Of a stretch of DNA of 11,044 nucleotides, positions 1 to 8,183 are shown one piece after another. The stretch is taken from positions 1 through 11,044 of the forward strand of contig DATJYV010000145.1 of the NCBI GenBank assembly GCA_035499415.1, in the 5' to 3' direction. The notes under the pieces were generated by a model, which saw only the letters and a list, made by a program, of their open reading frames with translations, was not told the DNA's origin and searched no databases. Each line of letters begins with the position of its first letter. Within the stretch, counting starts at the first letter, position 1. This DNA comes from DATJYV01 sp035499415 (GTDB taxonomy: Bacteria > Bacteroidota > Ignavibacteria > UBA10030). The position numbers and the translations under genes were made by a program.

Positions 1-1370
1 AAAATATAGAGTGCTGCGACCGCGACGGCCCCCGCAACCCAGAGAGCGCGTGAGTGCTTTTGCCACCGGGTGTCGAGAATCATGCCGGCCGTTCCCAGGA
101 GGCCGTTCACGAGGACTCCGAACTCCATCGTATGCCTGATTCCGATCCACGGGACGAGAAGGAGTCCGGCAGCAAGCGACCCGACGACCGTCCCGGCGGT
201 GTTCACGGCAAATGTGCTCCCGACGGAAGAGCCGAGCGAGCGCACATCCCTCGAGGCGATGCTCGTCGCAACGGGGAGCGTAATGCCGAGAAAAATTGTG
301 GGGACGATCATGAGCCCGAAGACGAGGAGAAGTTCGAGGCCGAGAAAAATGAGATAGGTCGCGTCGGACCGGTTGAGAATGGATGCGAGATTCCAGAACC
401 AGTAAGGGATGCGGGCGTAGAGCGGCAGGATGCCGACCATCGATGCCGCGATGGCGATCTGACATATGCTGAGAAGCCCCACGGGATTCTTCAGCCGGTT
501 GGCGGCGGTCGAGGCGATCATGCTTCCAAGCGTAATACCCGTGATGAAGGAAGCGAGCATGAGGGTGAACGAATACGTCGAAGAGCCCAGGACCGGGATG
601 AGCAGTCTCGTCCACGAGATTTCGTATACCATCGCGGCGAGGCCGGAGAGGCCAGCCACCGTGAGGGCAAACGCTCGCTCCTTCGGGGAAAAGTCCGATC
701 CCCGCCGCCGGCTTGAGGCGGCCGGCCGGATCGCGGCAACCGGGATTCGGGCCAGAGCAAAAGCCGTTGCAGCGACAACGAGATTGAGCAGCGCCGCACT
801 GAAGAGAGTTGTTTTCAGGCCGAGGAAACGAATGAGAAAGATCCCGCACAGGAGGGATCCCACGACGCCGCCAAAGCTGTTCAGATAGTAAAGTGTCGCG
901 ATATCCCTGCCCGCCTCCTCGATGCGCCGCGTGAGAAACCGGACGAGGATCGGAAGCGTTCCGCCCATCAGGATCGTCGGCGGAAGAAGGGTGAAAAAGC
1001 AGACGACGAGTTTGATGACGGGGATGACCGGTGCATCGGGCGGGTCGTTCGAGCGCAGGATCAGGCCAAGGAAGGCAGATTTCAGAAAGTGAAGGATTGC
1101 CGGGTAGATGAGCCCGTAGAGGCCAATGCCGAATTCAAGCGATGCGTAAAACCGGAGCGGATGCCGGGTTCTGTCCGCGCCTCTCCCCCAAAGCGCCGAC
1201 CCTATGGCGAGTCCCGCCATGAACGTTGCGACGACGATGCTCTGCGCGTACGTCGTATTACCGAGAAGCAGAGAGAGATACTTGAACCAGACAACCTGGT
1301 AGACCAGGCCGAGCGCGCCGGAGACGACAAACAGAATGCCGACGATGCCGAAGAGCGATTGTTTGGTCAT
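1..1370 (-). CDS. Fused MFS-like / spermidine synthase-like membrane protein, N-terminal part (3' end beyond window)
   Basis: The minus-strand frame opens with ATG at 1370-1368 and stays open for 456 codons to the left edge, so the C-terminus is missing. What is visible is a polytopic membrane domain of many hydrophobic helices. It contains an internal duplication: residues about 21-71 (GLVYQVVWFKYLSLLLG, ending in ADRTRHP) resemble residues about 243-296 (MVYEISWTRLLIPVLG, ending in ANRLKNP), and 130-188 (PPTILMGGTLP, LNSFGGVVGSLL) resemble 356-415 (VPTIFLGITLP, VNTAGTVVGSLA). This two-lobed pattern is known from proteins annotated as fused MFS/spermidine synthase, in which a soluble aminopropyltransferase-like Rossmann domain follows the membrane part. 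That domain would lie off-window, so enzyme activity is inferred only. The gene sits 27 bases after the acyl-CoA dehydrogenase stop, probably in the same operon. The purine-rich GAAGAGACGAA before the ATG is a weak ribosome site. A pure transporter lacking the synthase domain is the main alternative. Confidence 0.85.
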   Translation of the reverse strand, partial: MTKQSLFGIVGILFVVSGALGLVYQVVWFKYLSLLLGNTTYAQSIVVATFMAGLAIGSALWGRGADRTRHPLRFYASLEFGIGLYGLIYPAILHFLKSAFLGLILRSNDPPDAPVIPVIKLVVCFFTLLPPTILMGGTLPILVRFLTRRIEEAGRDIATLYYLNSFGGVVGSLLCGIFLIRFLGLKTTLFSAALLNLVVAATAFALARIPVAAIRPAASSRRRGSDFSPKERAFALTVAGLSGLAAMVYEISWTRLLIPVLGSSTYSFTLMLASFITGITLGSMIASTAANRLKNPVGLLSICQIAIAASMVGILPLYARIPYWFWNLASILNRSDATYLIFLGLELLLVFGLMIVPTIFLGITLPVATSIASRDVRSLGSSVGSTFAVNTAGTVVGSLAAGLLLVPWIGIRHTMEFGVLVNGLLGTAGMILDTRWQKHSRALWVAGAVAVAALYI

Positions 1371-1397
1371 TTCGTCTCTTCGATGCTTCCGTCCACG

Positions 1398-2570
1398 TTA
1401 CGCGAGGAGCTCTTTTGCGATAACCATCTTTTGAACCTCGGAGGTTCCCTCCCCGATGGTCAGCAGCTTTGCATCGCGGTAGAACTTTTCAACCGGGAAA
1501 TCCTTTATGAATCCGTAGCCGCCGTGAATCTGGACAGCAGCGGATGCGGCCCGCTGGGCGAGTTCGGACGCAAAGTACTTTGCTTTCGCCGCCTGGGACG
1601 TGACATTCTCTCCGCGACTGCGGGCGTGGGCCGCCCGGTACGTCAGCAGGCGCGCGGCCTCGACCTCCGTCGCCATGGTTGCAAGGGAGAATTGGATCGC
1701 TTGAAACTCCGCCAGTGCTTTGCCGAATTGCTTTCGCTGCCGGGAGTATTTGATGGACGCGTCGAGCGCACCCTGGGCGAGACCCACCGAGAGCGCGGCG
1801 ATCCCGATGCGCCCTCCGTCGAGCACCTCCAGCGCCTGTTTGAACCCCTCGCCCTCGCTGCCGAGGAGGTTCTCGCGCGGAACGCGGACATGGTCGAAGA
1901 CGACCTGAACCGTATCGCTGGCCCGCATGCCGAGCTTGTTTTCTTTTTTTCCGACCGATACACCTTTCCATGCGCGCTCGACGACGAACGCCGAGATCCC
2001 CTTTTTCCCTTTCGACGGCTCCGTCAGGGCCATGACGACAAACGTCCCGGCGAACGACCCGTTGGTAATGAAAGACTTCGTCCCCGAGAGGACATAGGCA
2101 TCGCCGTCGGCAAGCGCCGTCGTTTTCATGCCTCCGGCGTCGCTCCCCGATGAGGCCTCGGTAAGGCACCACGATCCGATCTTCCTTCCCGCCGCCAGGT
2201 CCGGGATGTACTGTCGTGCCTGACGGTCATTCGCAAAGAGGAGCAGATGCTGAAGACACAGCCCGCTGTGAGCCGCGAGCGTCAGCCCCACGGAGGGGTC
2301 AACGCGCGAGATCTCTTCCATGATGACGACGAATTCCCTCGGAGTGAGCCCGGCACCGCCCAGCGATGTCGGGACCAACGCGCCGAGAAATCCGAGCGAG
2401 GCCATCTTTTCGACGACCGATTGCGGAAACTTCTGCGCTTCGTCGAACTCCATGACGGACGGACGAATTTCCTTCTCCGCAAAATTTCGGGCGGCGTCGC
2501 GCATCAGCGCCATTTCCTCCGTGTACCGGAAATCGATTCCGGTTCCGACGGCCGGATTGTCATTCGTCAT
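1398..2570 (-). CDS. Acyl-CoA dehydrogenase, short-chain/butyryl-CoA dehydrogenase type
   Basis: This 390-residue flavoenzyme should oxidise a short or medium acyl-CoA to the trans-2-enoyl-CoA, passing electrons to electron-transfer flavoprotein in the cytoplasm. Length and layout match the family: an N-terminal helical domain, a middle beta domain with signature CLTEASSGSDAGG at residues 135-147, and a C-terminal helical domain with the second signature from Gln347 to Asp366 (QIHGGYGFIKDFPVEKF then YRD). The catalytic base is Glu374 in GEGTSEVQ, the position used by butyryl- and medium-chain enzymes. Isovaleryl-CoA dehydrogenases carry Gly/Ala there, which argues against that subtype. Exact chain length cannot be read from sequence. 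The ATG overlaps the meaB stop by one base (TAATG), and AGGACG lies just upstream as a ribosome site, so the two are probably co-translated. Together with meaB this points to amino-acid or odd-chain fatty-acid breakdown. Confidence 0.95.
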   Translation of the reverse strand: MTNDNPAVGTGIDFRYTEEMALMRDAARNFAEKEIRPSVMEFDEAQKFPQSVVEKMASLGFLGALVPTSLGGAGLTPREFVVIMEEISRVDPSVGLTLAAHSGLCLQHLLLFANDRQARQYIPDLAAGRKIGSWCLTEASSGSDAGGMKTTALADGDAYVLSGTKSFITNGSFAGTFVVMALTEPSKGKKGISAFVVERAWKGVSVGKKENKLGMRASDTVQVVFDHVRVPRENLLGSEGEGFKQALEVLDGGRIGIAALSVGLAQGALDASIKYSRQRKQFGKALAEFQAIQFSLATMATEVEAARLLTYRAAHARSRGENVTSQAAKAKYFASELAQRAASAAVQIHGGYGFIKDFPVEKFYRDAKLLTIGEGTSEVQKMVIAKELLA

Positions 2571-3532
2571 TACGTCGTCCTGCCGGCAAAGTGGGCGAGA
2601 AGGTCGTCTGCGACATCGTACGGCGTTTTTTCGCGGGAGACAACCCGCGAGAGGACCTCGTCGAGCTCCTGCGAGCGTTCCGGAGTCCAGAAATGCGTGT
2701 CGAGCTTCGCCTCCACGATTGCGCGAATTCGACCCCGAAGCCGTGCCTGCCGGCGTTGGGCCAGGGATTCGGTCTGAACGAGGAATTCCCGGTGCCGGTC
2801 GATTGCCGCCGCAAGTTCATCAATCCCTTTCCCGTCGTTGGCCTGCGTCTTCAAAACGCCCGTCATCCACGTCGTGTCATTATGCGGCCGAAATCCGAGG
2901 ATCATCTTGATCGACATCACGGCATGGTCTGCTCCAGGCCGGTCTCCTTTGTTCAGCACGAATAGGTCTGCGATTTCCATAAGTCCCGCCTTCATCGCCT
3001 GAATCGCGTCGCCCGATTCCGGCACGAGCACGACGACCGTCGTATCCGCCGCGCCGGCGATGTCGAGTTCCGATTGTCCAACTCCCACGGTCTCGAAGAG
3101 GATGGTTTCAAACCCTGCGGCGTCGAGCACGTCCGCGGCCTCCGCTGCCTTCCGGCTCAAACCCCCCGAGCTTCCGCGCGAGGCCATGCTCCGGATGAAG
3201 ATGCCGTCGTCAAGCTCCACGTCCGCCATCCGGACACGGTCGCCCAACAGTGCCCCTCCGGTGAACGGACTCGTCGGATCGACGGCGATGATGCCGACGC
3301 TTCCACCGCGAGCGCGAAAGACCGCGGCGAGTTTGTTCGTAATCGTACTCTTCCCCGCTCCCGGCGGACCCGTGATGCCGATCCGGTACGCCTTCCCCGT
3401 GTGCTTGAACACGGCCCGGAGAGTTTCGTCTCCATCACGGGCGGTGTTCTCAACACGCGTGATGAGTCTTGCAACGGCCCGCCGGTCTCCCTTCAAAACG
3501 GCATGCATTGTCGCGTTATCGTCATCCTTCAT
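2570..3532 (-). CDS. meaB: MeaB, methylmalonyl-CoA mutase-associated GTPase (G3E family)
   Basis: MeaB is a P-loop GTPase that loads and protects the adenosylcobalamin cofactor of methylmalonyl-CoA mutase, the enzyme joining propionyl-CoA breakdown to succinyl-CoA. With the chosen start the protein has 320 residues, normal for the family. Visible motifs are Walker A GPPGAGKST at 55-63, the switch region DPTSPFTGGALLGDR from residue 85, ETVGVGQSE at 147-155, and the guanine-specificity motif NKGD at 194-197 (family members usually have NKAD). A C-terminal helical extension of the kind used for dimerisation is present. The frame is open further upstream to an ATG at 3607, but that would overlap the epimerase by 79 bases. 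The ATG at 3532-3530 makes a 4-base ATGA overlap with the epimerase stop and leads directly into the conserved start region, so I chose it. The mutase itself is not in the window. Old databases call this family ArgK. Confidence 0.95.
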   Translation of the reverse strand: MKDDDNATMHAVLKGDRRAVARLITRVENTARDGDETLRAVFKHTGKAYRIGITGPPGAGKSTITNKLAAVFRARGGSVGIIAVDPTSPFTGGALLGDRVRMADVELDDGIFIRSMASRGSSGGLSRKAAEAADVLDAAGFETILFETVGVGQSELDIAGAADTTVVVLVPESGDAIQAMKAGLMEIADLFVLNKGDRPGADHAVMSIKMILGFRPHNDTTWMTGVLKTQANDGKGIDELAAAIDRHREFLVQTESLAQRRQARLRGRIRAIVEAKLDTHFWTPERSQELDEVLSRVVSREKTPYDVADDLLAHFAGRTT

Positions 3533-4458
3533 TGTCCCGCCTTGCCGCTCCGTAACCACTCCGCGGTGCGTGACAACCCTTCGTCCATCGATACCGACGG
3601 CTTCCATGCGAGCATACGTGCGATCTTCGCCGGGCTGATGACACTTCGTTTCTGCTCCCCGGCTTTCGCGGGGCCATGGTGTTCGGCGCAGTCAGGACTG
3701 AGATGACGCTTCAACTCGCGAAAAATAAAGTTGACATCGTGCTCTTTGCCCGTGCCGACATTGAAAGTCTCAGAGGCCGGATAATTCAGTGCGAGGAGGT
3801 TTGCCCGGACGACATCTTCCACATAGACGAAGTCGCGGGTCTGCGTTCCGTCGCCGTTGATGGTCGGCGTCCCTCCTTTGAACATTTTCTCCCCAAATAT
3901 CGCCACGACCCCCGCTTCCCCATCCGGCCGTTGACGCGGCCCGTAGACATTCGCGTAGCGCAGGACGATCGTGGTCAAGTGATGAACGTTGCTGTAGAAC
4001 GAGAGATATTTTTCGACCGACAGCTTCGAAATGCCGTACGGCGAGAGGGGATTGGTCGGATGTTCTTCGTCCGCCGGGAACCGAACTTGTTCCCCGTAGA
4101 TCGCTCCCCCCGTCGAAGCGAAAATGATTTTCTTCACCCCGGAGCGACGGGCGCACTCGAGGATGTTGAGACTCCCCGCGATATTGACCGAGGCATCGAA
4201 TTCCGGGTCCTCGACAGAGCGCCGTACGTCCATCTGTGCCGCGTGGTGACTCACGACGTCAATGGAGTGCCGGCGGAAGATATCCTCCACGGCGCGGTCC
4301 CGAATATCCATCCGGTAGAATGTTGCCCGCTCGTTGACCTTCGACTTCAATCCGGTGGAGAGGTCGTCGATGATGACGGCAGAATGTCCGGCAGCGATGA
4401 GTGCATCTGCCACATGAGAGCCGATGAATCCGGCTCCTCCGGTGATGAGAATGTTCAT
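3529..4458 (-). CDS. NAD-dependent epimerase/dehydratase (UDP-glucose 4-epimerase-like)
   Basis: This is an extended short-chain dehydrogenase of 309 residues acting on a nucleotide sugar, most likely a C4 epimerase supplying UDP-galactose-type sugars for surface polysaccharide. The N-terminal Rossmann fold shows TGGAGFIG with the Gly7-Gly10-Gly13 pattern and the acidic pair DD at 31-32, favouring NAD over NADP. The catalytic set is Ser115/Thr116 in FASTGGAIYG and Tyr141-x3-Lys145 in SPYGISK. HHAAQMDVRRSVEDP near residue 71 and GDGTQTRDFVYVEDV from residue 202 are typical of GalE-like proteins. At 309 residues it is slightly shorter than classical GalE (about 335), so the exact substrate is open. 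The start lies 37 bases after purD and has no clear Shine-Dalgarno; the CTTCTTCTAAC before the ATG is pyrimidine-rich. Its stop overlaps meaB by ATGA. The glycosyltransferase two genes upstream is a plausible partner. Confidence 0.92.
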   Translation of the reverse strand: MNILITGGAGFIGSHVADALIAAGHSAVIIDDLSTGLKSKVNERATFYRMDIRDRAVEDIFRRHSIDVVSHHAAQMDVRRSVEDPEFDASVNIAGSLNILECARRSGVKKIIFASTGGAIYGEQVRFPADEEHPTNPLSPYGISKLSVEKYLSFYSNVHHLTTIVLRYANVYGPRQRPDGEAGVVAIFGEKMFKGGTPTINGDGTQTRDFVYVEDVVRANLLALNYPASETFNVGTGKEHDVNFIFRELKRHLSPDCAEHHGPAKAGEQKRSVISPAKIARMLAWKPSVSMDEGLSRTAEWLRSGKAGQ

Positions 4459-4499
4459 GTTAGAAGAAGATGGGGACAGAGGACTTCATCGAAGGTCAT
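4455..4499 (-). other. 14-codon bridging ORF between purD and the epimerase (possible coupling leader)
   Basis: The minus strand reads ATG at 4499-4497, then MTFDEVLCPHLLLT, then TGA at 4457-4455. Its start forms an ATGA overlap with the purD stop (TGA 4498-4496), and its stop forms an ATGA overlap with the epimerase ATG (4458-4456). It therefore spans the only gap without a recognisable Shine-Dalgarno and could hand ribosomes from purD to the epimerase. At this length it may be chance, and no peptide function is implied. Confidence 0.2.
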
Positions 4500-5791
4500 G
4501 CGACGCGGAGCGGATGGAGCGCTTTCTTGCCGATGTCCGTTCGGTAGTGCATGCCGTCGAACGATATTTTTGAGACGGCTTCGTACGCCCGGCGAATGGT
4601 GGTCCCGAGCTCGCCTTCGCCGCCGATCGCCGTTACGCCGAGGACGCGCCCTCCGGCCGTCTGATACCCATCACCCACACGTTTTGTCCCTGCGTGGAAG
4701 ATGACCGATTCGTCGTCGGGGACAAACTTCCCGAGGCCGAGGATGGTTTTTCCTGTTGTGTATGGTCCCGGATATCCGCCCGAGGCGAGGACGACGCAGA
4801 CGCAGCTCGCTTCGCGAAGACGGAGACGTGCCGGGTCAAATGTCCGGCCGGCGATCGAGAGCAACAGGGAACCGAAATCTCCTTCGATAAGAGGGATGAC
4901 CACCTGGGCTTCGGGATCGCCGAAGCGGCAGTTAAACTCGAGGACCTTTGGCCCCTCCTGGGTCAACATAATTCCGATATAAAGACAACCGCGATAGGGC
5001 GTCCCCTCCTCGCGCATTCCCCCGAGGACGGGGAGCACGATATCCTGCTCAACGCGGGTTGCCAGTTCTCCGGTGAGAACGGGTGCGGGGGCGTAGGCAC
5101 CCATCCCGCCCGTATTTTTCCCGGTGTCACCGTCGGACACGCGCTTGTGGTCCTGCGCGGGGGGAAGCAGAGCGTAGCGATCGCCGTCCGTAAGGACAAA
5201 AACAGAGACCTCCTCGCCCCGCAGACATTCCTCGATGACGATCCGCTCGCCGGACACGCCAAAGTCCTCGGATGAAGTGAGCGCATCGATGGCCTCCTCC
5301 GCTTCGCCGGGAGATCCGCAGACGACAACTCCTTTGCCGGCCGCAAGACCGTCGGCTTTCACGACGAAAGATTTGTTCGAGCTCCGGACGTACTTCTTCG
5401 CGGCTTCCTTCTCCCGGGACGAGAAAACTCTGAACGTTGCCGTCGGAATTCCGTATTTCTCCATGAACCGTTTTGCGAACGCTTTGCTCCCTTCGAGTCG
5501 AGCGGCGGATTTCGAGGGACCGAAGATCTTCATTCCATTCCTCTCGAATTCGTCCACGATCCCGTCCACCAACGGCTGTTCCGGCCCGACCACCGTCAGG
5601 TCGATTCCCTCGTTTCGGGCGAAGCGGAGCAGCTCACCGATGTGCGAGACAGCGATCGGAACGATTGTCGCATCCCGACCGATGCCGCCATTTCCCGGCG
5701 CACAATAAACATTTTCAGAGGGCAAGTTCTGGCGAAGTTTCCAGACGATCGCATGTTCCCTTCCCCCGGAACCGATCACGAGGACCTTCAT
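4496..5791 (-). CDS. purD: PurD, phosphoribosylamine-glycine ligase (GAR synthetase)
   Basis: PurD catalyses the second step of de novo purine synthesis, joining 5-phosphoribosylamine and glycine with ATP in the cytoplasm. The 431-residue length is standard. The N-terminal domain begins MKVLVIGSGGREHAI with APGNGGI at 31-37. The ATP-grasp core carries KADGLAAGKGVVV at 145-157 and DHKRVSDGDTGKNTGGMGAY from residue 214. The family signature NCRFGDPEAQVV spans 287-298. The C-terminal domain has LASGGYPGPY and ends in a helix containing YRTDIGKKAL. All key elements are intact. The ATG (5791-5789) overlaps the glycosyltransferase TGA by four bases, and GGGAACCGC before it offers a weak ribosome site. 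It shares the transcript with guaB, so two purine genes sit together but are separated by a peptidase and a glycosyltransferase. No PurR-type operator or purine riboswitch is visible near it. Confidence 0.98.
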   Translation of the reverse strand: MKVLVIGSGGREHAIVWKLRQNLPSENVYCAPGNGGIGRDATIVPIAVSHIGELLRFARNEGIDLTVVGPEQPLVDGIVDEFERNGMKIFGPSKSAARLEGSKAFAKRFMEKYGIPTATFRVFSSREKEAAKKYVRSSNKSFVVKADGLAAGKGVVVCGSPGEAEEAIDALTSSEDFGVSGERIVIEECLRGEEVSVFVLTDGDRYALLPPAQDHKRVSDGDTGKNTGGMGAYAPAPVLTGELATRVEQDIVLPVLGGMREEGTPYRGCLYIGIMLTQEGPKVLEFNCRFGDPEAQVVIPLIEGDFGSLLLSIAGRTFDPARLRLREASCVCVVLASGGYPGPYTTGKTILGLGKFVPDDESVIFHAGTKRVGDGYQTAGGRVLGVTAIGGEGELGTTIRRAYEAVSKISFDGMHYRTDIGKKALHPLRVA

Positions 5792-7107
5792 GCGGTTCCC
5801 GCTTCGACCCGGACAAATGCGTTCCGGTCATAATCCATCAGCGATTCAAATTGTTTTGCGAGTTCTCCGGTCAATGCCATGCGGTCGAATCGACCCGAAA
5901 ACTCCTCCGATATCCGGGGAAGATCCTTCTTCTCAAACTTGTCCAGGAGCCCGAGCAGCGCCTCTTCATGCGCTTTGACATCGAGCAGGGGAACGCAGAC
6001 GGCCGCTTCGGATTCAAGAATCTGCATCTTCGTGTAACCCTCCACGACCGATGCGAGAATCGGCTTTCGCGCGCCGAAATATTCGTACAGCTTGCCGGGG
6101 GCCGACATGTCGTTGTCGTTCACATACCAGAGAACGTCGGACTTGACGAGTCGCGTGACACAATCCCGGTGGGACAGGTAGCCGGAAAATACGACATTCT
6201 CTTTGAGGCCGAGTTTGACGACCAGTTGTTCGTCCTCGCGCCGCTGCGTACCTACGAAATCAAATTGAAACCTCGACCGAAGCTCGGGCCGGTGCTTCAA
6301 GACATTCGCGAGGGCGTGCAGGATCGGCCCCGGAGATCGGCGGCCGTAGAAGGTCCCGGCATGTGTGATCACCATCTTCCCCGGTGTTCGTTTTTCGCCC
6401 CCGTCGGTCTTTTCGTAATCCTCCACATCAAATCCCTGCGAGAGGATGACCACGTCGTGATGGCTGAGTTGTTTGAATCGCTTCAGCAGGCACTCCTTCA
6501 GGCGGCGGTGAGTCACGACCACGCGGTCGGCTGCCCGTTGTGCCCTTCGTTCGAGTCGTTTGTGGAGATACCGGTGGAGGGGGGTCGGATAGTACTTGAA
6601 GGGATATTCGAGCCATGCATCCCGGTAATCGAGGACGAGCGGAATTTGGTAGCGCTTTTTCAACTCGGCGCCGACGAGGAAGGCAGTGTAGGGTGGAGCG
6701 GTCGCAAGAATGAGGTCGAACTCTTCGTGCTCGAAGAGTTCACGCGCTGCGCGGAGGGCGTGGCGCTTCCATCCGATCTTGGTGTCCGGAATAAAAATGA
6801 GGTCGCCGAGGTATTGCAGGATCTTCCTCATCCGCTCCGAGGGAGCCTTGACGACTCCTTTTTTTCTCAGCAGATGATTCATATCGAGCGATTTGGTCCG
6901 CACGATCCGCACACCGGCCTCCTCCGCCTCGCGGAGGAGCGACTCGTCGAACGCATAATAGCTTCCCGCATCGACAGTAAGGACGGTCGGCTTCCAACCG
7001 TACTTTGGCAGAAACTTTGCAAACTTCACCGTCCGTTGGACTCCGCTGAGGCCCATCGGCGGGAAGTAGTAGGCGAGGATCAATACGCGTCTGAAGGTCC
7101 CCGTCAT
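5788..7107 (-). CDS. Glycosyltransferase, GT4-like (GT-B fold)
   Basis: This 439-residue protein probably transfers a sugar from a nucleotide donor to a polysaccharide, lipid-linked or glycan acceptor at the inner face of the membrane. The N-terminal acceptor domain starts RRVLILAYYFPPMGLSGVQR, a pattern common in GT4 enzymes, with IPDTKIGW at 106-113 and DYRDAW at 160-165. The C-terminal donor domain opens near HAGTFYGRRSP at 249-259, includes FSGYLSHRD, and has the donor-binding stretch GKLYEYFGARKPILA at 338-352. There is no signal peptide or membrane helix; attachment would be peripheral. The frame extends upstream to an ATG at 7149, but the ATG at 7107-7105 gives an ATGA overlap with the preceding peptidase and begins right at the conserved fold, so I prefer it. 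The substrate cannot be deduced. The nearby epimerase suggests an envelope or exopolysaccharide role. Confidence 0.9.
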   Translation of the reverse strand: MTGTFRRVLILAYYFPPMGLSGVQRTVKFAKFLPKYGWKPTVLTVDAGSYYAFDESLLREAEEAGVRIVRTKSLDMNHLLRKKGVVKAPSERMRKILQYLGDLIFIPDTKIGWKRHALRAARELFEHEEFDLILATAPPYTAFLVGAELKKRYQIPLVLDYRDAWLEYPFKYYPTPLHRYLHKRLERRAQRAADRVVVTHRRLKECLLKRFKQLSHHDVVILSQGFDVEDYEKTDGGEKRTPGKMVITHAGTFYGRRSPGPILHALANVLKHRPELRSRFQFDFVGTQRREDEQLVVKLGLKENVVFSGYLSHRDCVTRLVKSDVLWYVNDNDMSAPGKLYEYFGARKPILASVVEGYTKMQILESEAAVCVPLLDVKAHEEALLGLLDKFEKKDLPRISEEFSGRFDRMALTGELAKQFESLMDYDRNAFVRVEAGTA

Positions 7108-8174
7108 AGCACCGTCAACGACCTCGGAAGAGATGTGAGGATCTCGCAACGGTGCTCGCGCACGACCACATCGTCCTCGATCCGGACGCCGCCTATCCCT
7201 TGTACGTAGATGCCCGGCTCGATCGTCACGACATTCCCTGGCTGGAGCACTTCATCACTTCGTAATGAAATCCGCGGTTCTTCGTGCACTTCCAGCCCGA
7301 GACCGTGACCGAGGGAATGGTTGAAAAACTTTCCGTATCCGTCTTTTCGGATGGATTTTCGCGCAACCGCATCGAGCGCCCGGGCACGCATTCCCGGGCG
7401 GATGGCATCCAGGGCTTTCTGCTGCGCTTGTCGGACGCATTCGTACATCCGCAGGAGCTCGGCGGAAGGTTTGCCGAGAGAAACGGTGCGCGTGATGTCG
7501 CTGTGATAGCCGTTCTTCCGGCACCCGAAATCGACTGTGATGAACTCGCCCGGCCGTATTTCCCTGGCCGACGCCCGGGCATGCGGGAGTGCGCCGCGCG
7601 TACCGCTTGCCACGATCGGCTCGAACGCATCCGCATCCGCGCCGAACTTCCGGTGCCAATAGGAAATCTCCGCTGCCACATCGAGCTCACGCACTCCGTC
7701 TTTGACCATCGGTATGACCTTCTCGTAGACCTTCTCGGAGATACGGACGGATTCCGCGATGCGGGATATTTCTCCCTCGTCCTTGCGCGAGATGAGAGGC
7801 GACAGGAGTTTCGAAGTCCCGACAAGCTTTGCGCGGGAAAACGCTTTTCGGAGGGCTTGCCAATCGGTCACCGAGCAGGCATCCTGTTCGAACGCGATTT
7901 TCGCTCCGCGGCCGATTCGCACTCGCCTGGCGAGAGCATCCAATACCTGCGACCGCGCGATAACGACGTCGAAGCCCTTCACTTCTTCGGCGGCTTGTGC
8001 CAGGTAACGGCCGTCGGAACAGAAGACCTGCGCATCGCGCGTGACGATACAGCACCCGTTGGATCCGGTGAATCCGGTAAGATACTGGACATGCGGGAGA
8101 TGGCTGACGAAGAGGGCGTCCAGTCGCGCGCGGGCGAGAATTTGAAGTGCCGCTTCCAGTCGCTGCGTTGCCAT
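7104..8174 (-). CDS. M24-family metallopeptidase (Xaa-Pro aminopeptidase / aminopeptidase P family)
   Basis: This 356-residue enzyme should remove N-terminal residues preceding proline, or cleave Xaa-Pro dipeptides, in the cytoplasm. It has the creatinase-like N-terminal domain (about 1-130, with YLTGFTGSNG at 31-40) and a pita-bread catalytic domain. All five di-metal ligands are visible: Asp215 (VDFGC), Asp226 (HSDITRT), His290 (HSLGHGLGLEVHE), Glu319 (TIEPGIY) and Glu333 (GVRIEDDVVV). His198 in LPHARAS is the usual additional active-site histidine. The length matches the short bacterial members of the family and not the longer E. coli PepP or PepQ (about 440). Sequence alone does not separate aminopeptidase P from prolidase, so no symbol is given. 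The start lies 9 bases past the guaB stop, without a strong Shine-Dalgarno. The stop overlaps the glycosyltransferase ATG. Confidence 0.94.
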   Translation of the reverse strand: MATQRLEAALQILARARLDALFVSHLPHVQYLTGFTGSNGCCIVTRDAQVFCSDGRYLAQAAEEVKGFDVVIARSQVLDALARRVRIGRGAKIAFEQDACSVTDWQALRKAFSRAKLVGTSKLLSPLISRKDEGEISRIAESVRISEKVYEKVIPMVKDGVRELDVAAEISYWHRKFGADADAFEPIVASGTRGALPHARASAREIRPGEFITVDFGCRKNGYHSDITRTVSLGKPSAELLRMYECVRQAQQKALDAIRPGMRARALDAVARKSIRKDGYGKFFNHSLGHGLGLEVHEEPRISLRSDEVLQPGNVVTIEPGIYVQGIGGVRIEDDVVVREHRCEILTSLPRSLTVL

Positions 8175-8183
8175 CAGGCAATG

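Noticed and set aside
54..2153. Plus-strand open frames opposite the membrane protein and acyl-CoA dehydrogenase (54-716, 466-888, 1089-2153)
   Set aside because: They are antisense to genes with clear function, are low in hydrophobic structure, and have no known motif or supporting ribosome site.
3533..3607. Extended N-terminus for MeaB starting at 3607
   Set aside because: It would add 25 non-conserved residues and overlap the epimerase by 79 bases. The ATGA start at 3532 gives the normal family length.
7108..7149. Extended N-terminus for the glycosyltransferase starting at 7149
   Set aside because: It would overlap the peptidase by 46 bases and add residues outside the fold. The ATGA start at 7107 fits the operon pattern better.
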